From Chloroflexota bacterium (GTDB taxonomy: Bacteria > Chloroflexota > Anaerolineae > Promineifilales > Promineifilaceae): 36,336 bases of DNA. Every line of letters begins with the position of its first letter. Position 1 is the first letter of the stretch. The notes beneath the pieces were generated by a model that saw only the letters and a program-made list of their open reading frames with translations, was not told the DNA's origin and did not search any database. This document shows positions 23,606 through 30,811 of this stretch, in pieces. The position numbers were made by a program, and so were the translations under genes. The stretch is taken from the NCBI GenBank assembly GCA_009937635.1, contig JAACFF010000014.1, positions 1 to 36,336 of the forward strand. Direction: 5' to 3'.

Positions 23606-24223
23606 TTAGCTTTCCATCTGTGTTGGGACGCAGGCCTCCATTTGGGGAACGCGCCTGCCTACACCTAATGGTCCTGGCCCTATGCAAAGAAACGGCTCTT
23701 CACCTTCGTCAGGAAAGCCGTCGCCGTCACCATCCTGATCGGCCAGGTAGACGGCAATATGAACCTCATCTGTTTTGTGTTCCCCGTCAACACAGGTCAT
23801 CGTACCGGTGACGGTCCAAATGAAGATTATCCTGCCGCGGTTTGCCTCCCTGTCCTCAACGCCGTAGCCAATCAAGCTGAATTCATAACTGTCGCGACCT
23901 GTTCGCACGGCCTCTCCTACGAGGTCACTCATGTAGTCACTTTCTGAGAGTGGGGGAGCCGCGAACGTTGCGTCCGGATTCACCAAGTGCATGGTATATG
24001 TTAACTTGTTACCCGCCGGATCTTGTGGGCTAATCGTTTCCAGCATCAGGAGCGGCGTGTCCCACGGGCCACCGGCAAAGCTGCTAACCCAGGCTCCCTG
24101 TATGCGACAGTTAGCCGGAGCCGCAGCGACATCACCCGCAAATTGAGCAGCGCCTGCGTAAAGCAAGACTGCAAACAAGACAACAACTGCTAAAAATAAA
24201 GCAACCCATTTCTTGAACATCAT
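23606..24223 (-). CDS. Secreted protein with a calcium-type Asp loop
   Basis: A 205-residue protein with a signal peptide (MMFKKWVALFLAVVVLFAVL, cleavage near GAAQFA). The body is beta-rich (CRIQGAWVSSFAGGPWDTPL, YEFSLIGYGVEDREANRGRI). Near the end AVYLADQDGDGDGFPDEGEEP is a DxDxDGD-type calcium loop as in thrombospondin type 3 or dockerin repeats. Cys pairs (Cys39, the Cys in MTCVDG and the two near the end) suggest disulfides. GGGAG precedes the first ATG. I do not recognise a family; an extracellular, calcium-stabilised role is inferred. Confidence 0.7.
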   Translation of the reverse strand: MMFKKWVALFLAVVVLFAVLLYAGAAQFAGDVAAAPANCRIQGAWVSSFAGGPWDTPLLMLETISPQDPAGNKLTYTMHLVNPDATFAAPPLSESDYMSDLVGEAVRTGRDSYEFSLIGYGVEDREANRGRIIFIWTVTGTMTCVDGEHKTDEVHIAVYLADQDGDGDGFPDEGEEPFLCIGPGPLGVGRRVPQMEACVPTQMES

Positions 24224-24640
24224 ACTATTAACTCCCTGGTAGCGCTGATTTTCGGGTCAGGCGCTGCCATTACAAAGAAAACGCCGAAGGCAGCGGAGCC
24301 TTCGTCTTCTACGAACATATTCCAATGCTTTTCTAACGCTACACTCGTAGCAACAACAGGCTCATACAGCGTATCATAAATTGACCCACCATGTCACGTC
24401 AGTACTCGAGCAAGTGAGCAAGGTCCAATAACTTTAGTTTTCCCTGAATCGGGATTAATAAAAACGCTCAATTGTGCGTTATTTTCAAAAATCTGTAAAA
24501 ATCAAAAGGATGGTGCACATTCTCAGAAACTAGGGTGGGTAGAATTTACGCGAAAAGGCTACAGATACTCCTTTGTCGAAGTTTCTGGAAGATTTTTCCC
24601 GACTGCGCCCTCTCGTTGATCAGTACATTATTTTCAAAAA

Positions 24641-25071
24641 TCAGGTCTTTGCCAACCTGATGGCATCATAACCAACAGGCAAATGAGCGGTAACTGATCC
24701 CTTTTTGAAAAGTTGACCAGATAAAGGGATACCAACTTTTTTAAATGCCGTAACAAACGCCCATAAGTCGGTTCAAGCACTCTGTCCCAGAAGCCAGTTC
24801 GGAAAGGCGGCAAAGTCGCGGCCACCTATTTCAGTAGGGGCCCAAAGATTAGTGATATTGCTGGTAAGCGTTGCATAGCGGTCGGGTGGTGGACATAATG
24901 TATGCCTGTGCCGCCAGACAATATGTATTTCCCAGTTTGTGGCAATCCCTCTACTGGCCAGCGAGCAACATAGATTTTGTAAGCGGCTTCTGGCTTCAAT
25001 GACAGTAAGGGGGTGCCAACTAACAAGGGTGCATCACAGTCAGGGTCATAAATCGCCATCACCTTTACCAC
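24641..25071 (-). pseudogene. Transposase C-terminal remnant with a stop and a frameshift
   Basis: From 25071 the minus strand reads KIYVARWPVEGLPQTGKYIL, RLPAISLIFGPLLK, a TAG at 24828-24826, then AATLPPFRTGFWDRVLEPTY and GRLLRHLKK. The frame then shifts by one and continues GQLFKKGSVTAHLPVGYDAI and RLAKT to a TGA at 24643-24641. RWPVE-x-x-P..., AATLPP-x-x-TGFWDR...GRLxR and KGSVTAHLPxGY form the C-terminus of a DDE transposase family common in Chloroflexota-like genomes (from memory; the IS family name is uncertain). Two disabling lesions show that it is inactive. The N-terminal half is missing. Confidence 0.75.
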
Positions 25072-25085
25072 CCCTGCTTACATGA

Positions 25086-25250
25086 ACTTTGCAGAATTAT
25101 TTGCAACACAACCGTATTACGGCCGTCATCGGCACCGGTGACGCCACCAAGCGCATTCCTGACAAAAGTTGGGTTTTTGTAGATGGGGCGCGAGGCATTG
25201 TGCAGATCAGGGGAAATAACCCCCTGCCGCTTTCCGATCAAATTGAATAA
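25086..25250 (+). pseudogene. C-terminal remnant of a PEP-utilising enzyme (mobile domain)
   Basis: After a TGA at 25083-25085 the plus strand reads NRITAVIGTGDATKRIPDKS, then WVFVDGARGIVQIRGNN and a TAA at 25248-25250. AVVGTGDAT-x-x-IPDG-x-x-VxVDG-x-xGxVxI is the end of the mobile (phosphohistidine) domain of PEP synthase/pyruvate phosphate dikinase-like proteins. Only about 40 matching codons remain, next to a transposase relic on the other strand. Confidence 0.7.
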
Positions 25251-25288
25251 CAGCCAGCGTCTTGAGCCAGCCCTCTCACTTGAAAGCC

Positions 25289-25834
25289 CTACCTGCTTTG
25301 AGTGTGATCTTCCTTTGTAAACAAGTATGAGGGGTGGTTTAAGCCTGTGGGTTCATAATATTCGTCATGGGTATAGCGAAAACCAAGCTTTTCCAGCAGG
25401 TTGCGCGATGTTGTGTTCTGGGGATTATGGCCCGCAAATAGGGCCTTGACATCGAGATCTTCAAAGGCGAATTCGATGACACCGCGTGCCGCTTCCGAAG
25501 CGTAGCCAAGACCCCACTGTTTCGAACGAATGTGAAAGCCGATCTCGTAGATTTTCTGCGATAAGTCGTAGGGTCTGAGTCCGCAGCAGCCAATATGTTC
25601 GTCGCTCGACAGCAAGAATATGGGCCAGTATTGGATACCGTAATTTACCTCTGCTGCGATCTCTTGCTGCAGCTTCTGGCGCACTTGATCGCGAGAAAGC
25701 TGCCCGCGGGCGTCGATCAGCCTGGTGACGGAAAAATCGCCCCAAAGCCCCAGCGCAAGCTCAAAATCCTCTTCACGCCAATGGCGGAAGCCTAAACGTT
25801 TTGTACGGAGGAAATAGGTTGTTGGTTTCTTCAA
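25289..25834 (-). CDS. RimJ/RimL-type GNAT acetyltransferase
   Basis: A GNAT-family N-acetyltransferase: FLRTKRLGFRHWREEDFELA is the usual first strand and helix, YWPIFLLSSDEHIGCCGLRP the central strands, and RSKQWGLGYASEAARGVIEF carries the acetyl-CoA loop (Q-x-x-G-x-G/A). NPQNTTSRNLLEKLGFRY closes the fold. Likely substrates are protein N-termini or small amines. The longest frame starts with GTG at 25900, but the TTG at 25834 overlaps the TGA stop of the upstream truncated gene (TTGA) and gives a normal 181-residue family length, so I prefer it. Translation would then depend on coupling to the upstream fragment. Confidence 0.82.
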   Translation of the reverse strand: MKKPTTYFLRTKRLGFRHWREEDFELALGLWGDFSVTRLIDARGQLSRDQVRQKLQQEIAAEVNYGIQYWPIFLLSSDEHIGCCGLRPYDLSQKIYEIGFHIRSKQWGLGYASEAARGVIEFAFEDLDVKALFAGHNPQNTTSRNLLEKLGFRYTHDEYYEPTGLNHPSYLFTKEDHTQSR

Positions 25835-26190
25835 CTGGCCGGCCGTTTCTCCGGAATCCGGGTCTGGCGGGCTAAAGGTAAATTCTGCGAGCCAGGACAC
25901 GTCAGCGCCCGGTAGATCAACGAGAAGCCCAAAGCGATGAGCAGCAGCCAGAATGGGACCAACAAAACCAGCGACAGCGGCGCGTAGATGGCCATCAGGC
26001 TGTCACGCTGTTCGTAAGTTGGCAGCCGGCTGGCGATGCGGTCAAATGTGAAGCGTACAGATCGAAAGACGACGCTGGTCAGCGTATTGGACGCACTGCG
26101 GGGCACGACAAATGTCAGCAAGGCGGAATAGAAAGTATAAGCGGCCAGCGCGCCACCCAGCAAAGCGACCAGGATGCGGAACAGAAGCAT
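25831..26190 (-). pseudogene. Truncated N-terminus of an ion-channel-like membrane protein
   Basis: 119 codons with AGGAAGG before the ATG. The product has a first membrane helix (about 5-27), then VVPRSASNTLTSVVFRSVRF, a short helix with RLPTYEQRDSLMAIYAPLSL and a second membrane helix (about 70-93; LVLLVPFWLLLIALGFSLIY). From memory this is the N-terminal third of two-pore-type channel proteins of bacteria. After about residue 96 the sequence becomes Pro/Arg-rich and non-homologous, and the frame ends where the acetyltransferase frame begins. A deletion probably removed the pore and the rest. It could still express a small membrane peptide. Confidence 0.55.
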
Positions 26191-26212
26191 AAATCAATAC
26201 CCTTCCTTTAAT

Positions 26213-26998
26213 CTAAAGCGCCAGTTCTACCCAGACTGGAAAATGGTCGCTGGCCATGGCGGCATGCAGCTTTCCTCTATCCTTTATTTCAAAACCGCGG
26301 GTGAAAATATGATCAGCTGCTGACGGCCGTGTCCTTAATTTCTTCACCGTCGTTCCCGCACCGGACGAGGCGCGCAGCAGACCGATTTCGCCGAAGAGCC
26401 TCTTTAAGCGTCGAATACTACGACCCGAAACGGTATTGAAATCACCGCCAACAATAACGGGTTCATCACCCTGACCTATATCGTCGACGATGGCCGCGAT
26501 CTGCGCTTTGCGATGCTTGGTTAGCACCGTGTACGTTTCCGTATGAACGGAATACAAAGTGATTTCTCGATCGGGCAAAACGGCTGTAGCGCGCGTGGCG
26601 ATACGTAACTGCTTATTGGTCGGGTGCTTGTGGGGTAAGGTGAGCTTTTTCGGCTGGGACAGAGGCCAGCGCGAAAGAATGGCATTGCCAAAATTGCGCT
26701 CAATACGCGCCGGCATCGAAGACGGGTAGTAAATGTAGTTGACCTGCAGCTTGCGGGCTATCTGTTCCGTTCCCACTTCATCCATTTCCTGCAACAGGAA
26801 AAAGTCAGATCCGCGCAGCGGGTTATACATGCCCAACTCACTGATTGCTTGCGCCACCTCAATGCCATCGTTGATATTGTAGCTGACAACCTTTAGCCTC
26901 TTTGGGTTTTGCGGCGGTTCGTTGGCAAACTGCCCCTCGAACTTAGGACCATGGGGTTCTTCGTAGATGTGGATCTGAGGTTGTCCAAATTCAGGCAT
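26213..26998 (-). CDS. Endonuclease/exonuclease/phosphatase-family protein
   Basis: A 261-residue protein with the EEP catalytic set: SYNIND (first strand, metal-binding Asn), LLQEMDE (metal-binding Glu), NAILSRWPL, YSVHTETY (active-site His), VGGDFNT (Asp/Asn pair) and the closing ASDHFPVWVEL (catalytic Asp-His). No signal peptide is apparent, so it is probably cytosolic. Substrates of this family range from DNA to phospholipids and inositol phosphates, and the sequence does not decide. No clear ribosome-binding site is visible. It follows the SfsA fragment by about 90 bases. Confidence 0.85.
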   Translation of the reverse strand: MPEFGQPQIHIYEEPHGPKFEGQFANEPPQNPKRLKVVSYNINDGIEVAQAISELGMYNPLRGSDFFLLQEMDEVGTEQIARKLQVNYIYYPSSMPARIERNFGNAILSRWPLSQPKKLTLPHKHPTNKQLRIATRATAVLPDREITLYSVHTETYTVLTKHRKAQIAAIVDDIGQGDEPVIVGGDFNTVSGRSIRRLKRLFGEIGLLRASSGAGTTVKKLRTRPSAADHIFTRGFEIKDRGKLHAAMASDHFPVWVELAL

Positions 26999-27088
26999 AC
27001 ATTTTTACTCATTTTTAGGTCTGATACGTCCCTAAAAGCTGGACGCAATTGTACCGGGAGCTCTTGCACTATTTTAGTCGAATCACGT

Positions 27089-27385
27089 CTAACGTGGCAG
27101 GTATATGCCCGCGCGCGGTGCTTCGGCAAACAACTTGTTAGGCAGGCGGGCGTCCACCGAAACCAATCCCGATTCTAGTTTAACCAATTTCAAATCGAAG
27201 GCAGTCTTGCGTCCTGCCCCGGCTGCAGGCGCCAGCCAGATTGGCCTTCCAGTCGTGAACAGATCCTGCAAGCGGTCTGAATTGGGTACATGAGCCCAAA
27301 CCTCCCGTCCTTCCACGAGCACTGTAGCCCGGAAGCGATTATCCTGTCGTATAAATTGCCCGTAAACTAGCTCCGCAAAGTGCAT
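27089..27385 (-). pseudogene. sfsA: SfsA N-terminal fragment (truncated nuclease-like protein)
   Basis: 98 codons with AAGGA before the ATG. The sequence FRATVLVEGREVWAHVPNSD and RLQDL, then GRKTAFDLKLVKLESGLVSV and DARLPNKLF, matches the N-terminal OB-like half of SfsA, the predicted DNA-binding sugar fermentation stimulation protein (normally about 230 residues). The C-terminal nuclease half, with its E-x-K and PDA-x-T-x-RG motifs, is absent, and only 90 bases separate the stop from the next gene. Either the gene is broken or a stand-alone OB domain is made. Confidence 0.7.
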
Positions 27386-27421
27386 CTGATCATCCTTAAA
27401 AGGAGTATCTTCCCCTGTTCA

Positions 27422-27844
27422 CTAAGCGCTTGGAGGCTGGTAATTACGGGGCACAACTCGCTGCCACAGATGCAAACTGAAGGCGATGGCCGCCCCTACC
27501 TCCAGCAGCCGCCCGCTAGCCAGCATCCAAATTCGCCCTCCGAATAGTGACCACAAAACAACAAGCCAGACGCCGGCATTGATCAACAATAGTGCCGCTT
27601 GCGCGCTCGTTTCATTACCACGCCGCGGCGCTTTCCAGAAGCGGGGTGCGATCCAGAAGGCCGTGCCCATAATAAACTGCACAATCCAACCGATGAGCAG
27701 CAGTTCAATATGTGCGGGCAGCCAACCCCACAGGGCCGGGTGAATGAAAACCCCCTTATGGGCTAGCAGCAGCGCGCCAATCGTAAACCCGGCTAAGAGG
27801 TTCACAAAAGCTGCGCGAATATATAGGCGGCTGAGTGGCGGCAT
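27422..27844 (-). CDS. 4-TM heme-copper/NnrS-like membrane protein, copy 2
   Basis: 140 residues with four membrane helices (about 8-28, 43-66, 83-103, 108-127). HIELLLIGWIVQFIMGTAFW and APRFW resemble the His-containing helix of cytochrome oxidase subunit I or NnrS proteins, where a His early in the helix binds heme or copper. It is a paralogue of the gene upstream, which ends one base before this ATG (TGA G ATG, with GGGGAGAG in front), so the two are translationally coupled. Its small size suggests that it works as part of a complex with that gene or with the larger 406-residue protein. Confidence 0.65.
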   Translation of the reverse strand: MPPLSRLYIRAAFVNLLAGFTIGALLLAHKGVFIHPALWGWLPAHIELLLIGWIVQFIMGTAFWIAPRFWKAPRRGNETSAQAALLLINAGVWLVVLWSLFGGRIWMLASGRLLEVGAAIAFSLHLWQRVVPRNYQPPSA

Positions 27845-27845
27845 C

Positions 27846-28277
27846 TCACTCTCCCCGGTAGCGGTCTTTAACCCGCGGCCAGGAGTTGATCACAAACAGA
27901 ACGGCCGCCAACCATTGTAGCAGCGCGGAGAGGACCAATAACCAACTGCTTCCAGCATCTGCCCGGATTCCCACCAGCGGTTCACCGGCAGCGCGCAGCA
28001 GTAAGCCGGCGTTCAAACACACGTAAGTGGCCCAACCCATCCATAGGCTGCCCCGCGGGTTTTGGCGGGTGATGATGGGGAACATCCAATAGATTACGCC
28101 GAAGATCATTTGTGTCACCCAACCGACTACCAGTAAGTGAAAGAAGACGGGGTTTAGAAAGTTTACAAAAGCCGGAAGTGACATTATGCCGCGCAACGAT
28201 AGCAGCAAGGATAGCAGCAAAGCGGCTACCAGGTAGATCATGGAGGACTTGATGAACCAGCGCGTCAGAGTAGGCAT
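27846..28277 (-). CDS. 4-TM heme-copper/NnrS-like membrane protein, copy 1
   Basis: 143 residues with four membrane helices. The second (FFHLLVVGWVTQMIFGVIYW, then MFPI) aligns with HIELLLIGWIVQFIMGTAFW of the following gene: each has a His and a G-W-x-x-Q-x-I/M-x-G core. NPRGS and N-x-G (VCLNAGLLLRAAGEP) are also shared in placement. It begins 7 bases after the stop of the DNRLRE-type gene, so all three are probably one transcript. The His points to heme or copper binding, by analogy only. Confidence 0.65.
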   Translation of the reverse strand: MPTLTRWFIKSSMIYLVAALLLSLLLSLRGIMSLPAFVNFLNPVFFHLLVVGWVTQMIFGVIYWMFPIITRQNPRGSLWMGWATYVCLNAGLLLRAAGEPLVGIRADAGSSWLLVLSALLQWLAAVLFVINSWPRVKDRYRGE

Positions 28278-28284
28278 CGGCCGT

Positions 28285-29043
28285 TTAATTCTTCAAGACA
28301 ACTGGCATATACAGTTTTTCCACCTGCTCTCGTGGCAAGAAGGTGATCAGTAGTTTGGGCTGAAACTCGGCCGTGCTGTTCTCCCGACTGTCGAACCGCT
28401 TGGTTGTTTTGTTGCTGCTTTCGTTGAGCAACACCCAACCGTAATTGCTATCAGGATTGACGAGCCAATCACGCACATCACCAGTGATGCCAGGACCGCT
28501 CCAGGTATAACTTCCCGTACCGCCAACCATTGTCATAGCGCTCGGTGTTGCCGCAAAGTCGCCGCCCGGTGTCTGCCAAAATTGATCGGCGTAAAAGGTG
28601 TGCAGCCAGGTTGCGTCTTGCGGCTCCGCTGCCGCACCTCCTCCCTCTTCCCCAGCGGCATCAGAAGCTGCTTCGCCCCAATCAGCCTCAACCTTGTGCA
28701 ATGCTACTGGCTGAACACTGCTAGTACTCCTCGACATGTGCAAGATCAGTTCCGCACCTAGGATCAAGGATCCCGCCGGGACGACGGTTGTTAACGAATC
28801 GAAAGCGATCAACCCGCGACGTATCGCACCGTTATTAGCTGTGCCGGATGCCCTGCCGCTGAAAAAATGCGCTCCGAAGCCATTACTCAACACGCCATCA
28901 TTATCCTCATAGAGTGTATTGTCTTTGCTGGCAGAAATGGTCACGCTTTCGGAGCGTGGTCCCTGGTTCGAGGCGCCGGCCCAACTCGCTGTGAACACAA
29001 GGACAACCGACATCAGGATTATCAAAAAAGCTATTTTTTTCAC
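28285..29043 (-). CDS. Secreted DNRLRE-type protein
   Basis: I prefer the GTG at 29043 (AAGGTGG upstream, then VKKIAFLIILMSVVLVFTAS) over the GTG at 29052. After the signal peptide the body reads SVTISASKDNTLYEDNDG, GAIRRGLIAFDSLTTVVPAG and SLILGAELILHMSRS, then GDVRDWLVNPDSNYGWVLLN and KLLITF. This is the DNRLRE beta-sandwich found in many secreted bacterial proteins. It ends VEKLYMPVVLKN, a hydrophobic tail that recurs at the ends of Chloroflexota extracellular proteins. Its place among oxidase-like membrane genes suggests an accessory surface protein of that module. Confidence 0.72.
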   Translation of the reverse strand: MKKIAFLIILMSVVLVFTASWAGASNQGPRSESVTISASKDNTLYEDNDGVLSNGFGAHFFSGRASGTANNGAIRRGLIAFDSLTTVVPAGSLILGAELILHMSRSTSSVQPVALHKVEADWGEAASDAAGEEGGGAAAEPQDATWLHTFYADQFWQTPGGDFAATPSAMTMVGGTGSYTWSGPGITGDVRDWLVNPDSNYGWVLLNESSNKTTKRFDSRENSTAEFQPKLLITFLPREQVEKLYMPVVLKN

Positions 29044-29177
29044 ATTTTCCACCTTCTGAGTATGATTTCACAACTTCTCCTGGATTGAACTATGGTCAAA
29101 TCTCAGTCCGCAAGGATGCTCTCCTGACCGCGCCACAATATACCCAACAGAATTAATGTTATTGCACTTAGAGTTGA

Positions 29178-30398
29178 TTAACTGTTAAGTTGCCTACGCC
29201 GTCCGTGAACCCATACTGCAATTAGTATACCTGCGCCAACCAGCGCCGGACCAATGGAAGCCCAGGCATTAAAGTGGCGCGTCCAAACACCGCGTAAGAA
29301 GGGCAGCCACAAACTGGTCAAGGGCATCAGGCTGATTATGAGCAGTATCACGGTGAGCGTCATCCAGCGCCGACCGGGAATCGCCTCTTCACCCCATTTT
29401 TCTTGCGCGGCGCTGACCAGGCCCAGGGTAACAAAGCCAAGCAACAGCCAATGCAAGTAGGGAATGCGCAGCCCGGCGATGGTGGCGCAACGGGCGGCGG
29501 AAGGATGAAGTGTGATCAGCAGGGTAACGGCCGTTAAGCCCAGAAAGAAGAGTGGCGCTTTCCATTTTACACTGGCCAGGGGCCACAGAACGCCGATATG
29601 CCCTAGCAGGCCTGCCGCTACCAGCAATCCGCCCAACGCACCCAACCAGCGCAAGAGCGGCGGCACGACGTGCTGTGGCATGCCCAGCAGAAAGATGACC
29701 GGCATGCCGATCACCACCAGGTTGATGCTGAAACGGGCCAGCTTGCTTCCAACCGCGGACGGGTTGGTTGTATACGCCAATCCCAGTAGACCCAAAATAA
29801 ACCAGCCGAAAGCAAAGGTATCCAGGAAAATGTGGGTGAAGGCCAGTGACCAAAAAGGATCCTCGATTTGCAGACGGGTGATGATGGCCAGCCCCCACCC
29901 GCCCAAGGAGGCGAAGAGTAGGAAGATCACCGCTCCATCCCACAACTGCAAGGGATAATTGCGCGGGGAGACCCGGGTCTCCTGCCAATAACGCCAGATG
30001 AACAGGTACCAGGCCACGATATTGAACCCGGCGAAGATGACGGACAAGGGGACCTGGCGACCAGCCACCAGCGCCGGCCGGTAGCCATAAAGTAGGAAAG
30101 GGGTATAGGCCAGCAAGCCGCCGATCAAGGCCATGATGATTGGCCAGCGGAAACGGCGCGAAAGGGGACGATCCGTCACCGCGGGTAATTGCGAGGCGAT
30201 CAAGGACATCAAGGCTGGCGTGACCCAGCCGAAGTACATAAGATGCGAATGTGCGTGGCGCACATTCGCGTATTGCAGGCCCCAGGGAAAACCGTAAATA
30301 TTGCCGAAGCGCATCAAGGCTCCAGTGACGCCTGCCAAGACAAAAATGGCCAGCGCGCTCAGCCAGCCCCAACGGTAGGAAGTGGTTTCTTCTTTCAC
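29178..30398 (-). CDS. Heme-copper oxidase subunit I/NnrS-like membrane protein, 406 aa
   Basis: A hydrophobic protein with about twelve membrane helices. Early in the protein NVRHAHSHLMYFGWVTPALM has three His and a G-W/F-V-x-P pattern as in subunit I of cytochrome or nitric-oxide-reducing oxidases and NnrS proteins; later FTHIFLDTFAFGWFILGLLG and PYLHWLLLGFVTLGL add further His in membrane segments. These could bind heme or copper. The start is a GTG at 30398 with no good ribosome-binding site. The neighbouring genes (cupin, NnrS-like protein, two 4-TM paralogues) point to a nitric oxide or respiratory module. The complete subunit I signature (two His in adjacent helices plus a Tyr-linked His) cannot be confirmed by eye. 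Confidence 0.65.
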   Translation of the reverse strand: MKEETTSYRWGWLSALAIFVLAGVTGALMRFGNIYGFPWGLQYANVRHAHSHLMYFGWVTPALMSLIASQLPAVTDRPLSRRFRWPIIMALIGGLLAYTPFLLYGYRPALVAGRQVPLSVIFAGFNIVAWYLFIWRYWQETRVSPRNYPLQLWDGAVIFLLFASLGGWGLAIITRLQIEDPFWSLAFTHIFLDTFAFGWFILGLLGLAYTTNPSAVGSKLARFSINLVVIGMPVIFLLGMPQHVVPPLLRWLGALGGLLVAAGLLGHIGVLWPLASVKWKAPLFFLGLTAVTLLITLHPSAARCATIAGLRIPYLHWLLLGFVTLGLVSAAQEKWGEEAIPGRRWMTLTVILLIISLMPLTSLWLPFLRGVWTRHFNAWASIGPALVGAGILIAVWVHGRRRQLNS

Positions 30399-30419
30399 GT
30401 ATGACGCATAGCGATAGAA

Positions 30420-30457
30420 ACTCGGGTTTTTATTATGACCATCGCGTTTTCCCGAGT
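30420..30457. repeat. ACTCGGG hairpin between the cupin and oxidase-like genes
   Basis: ACTCGGG (30420-30426) is mirrored by CCCGAGT (30451-30457), with T-rich stretches in the loop and GAAAAAACGGGTTTCTTAG next to it. The composition is like the near-palindrome at 16802-16852, so this may be a second, degenerate copy of a small intergenic repeat. Confidence 0.45.
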
Positions 30458-30478
30458 AGAAAAAACGGGTTTCTTAGA

Positions 30479-30811
30479 TTAGGAAGTGATCATCAACAAC
30501 AGCATCTTCACGGCCGTCAGCGCTTCGATGCTGTGCGGCAAGTGAGCCGGCATATGCACCCACGTACCTGGCTGGGCTTCAATTGCTTCTTGACCCAGGG
30601 TAACGGCCGCTTCTCCTTCCAAGAAATGGAGAATGGCCGGAAAAGAACTGGTGTGTTCGGATAAAGTCTCGCCCGGCGCGAAGCCAAACAAGATGACGCG
30701 CAGTTTGTCATCTTTATAGATGGTACGGCTGACAATTGATTCCGCTGCGATATCGGCCACCAGGGCCTGGATGTCGGGCAGCAGTAAATTAGCTTGTAAA
30801 GATTCATTCAT
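30479..30811 (-). CDS. Small cupin-domain protein
   Basis: A 110-residue single-domain cupin: VILFGFAPGETLSEHTSSFP holds the first motif (His plus downstream Glu/Asp positions), GEAAVTLGQEAIEAQPGTWV the middle, and MPAHLPHSIEALTAVKMLL the second motif with its His. It should be a metal-binding barrel (iron, zinc, nickel or manganese). Its ATG overlaps the stop of the NnrS-like gene (ATGAATGA), so both are translated from one mRNA. Cupins of this size often accompany nitrite/nitric-oxide genes. Substrate unknown. Confidence 0.8.
   Translation of the reverse strand: MNESLQANLLLPDIQALVADIAAESIVSRTIYKDDKLRVILFGFAPGETLSEHTSSFPAILHFLEGEAAVTLGQEAIEAQPGTWVHMPAHLPHSIEALTAVKMLLLMITS

Larger units (their letters stand above)
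24224..25288. other. Eroded region with transposase and enzyme relics
   Basis: Except for the relics in their own entries there is no intact gene. A 15-bp direct repeat TTATTTTCAAAAATC (24479-24493 and 24628-24642) overlaps the end of the transposase relic and may mark its insertion or a later deletion. Confidence 0.6.

Noticed and set aside
29389-30372. 327-aa open frame on the minus strand overlapping the oxidase-like gene
   Set aside because: Its Gly/Arg/His-rich composition is typical of a GC-rich out-of-frame shadow; the other frame has a coherent membrane-helix pattern.
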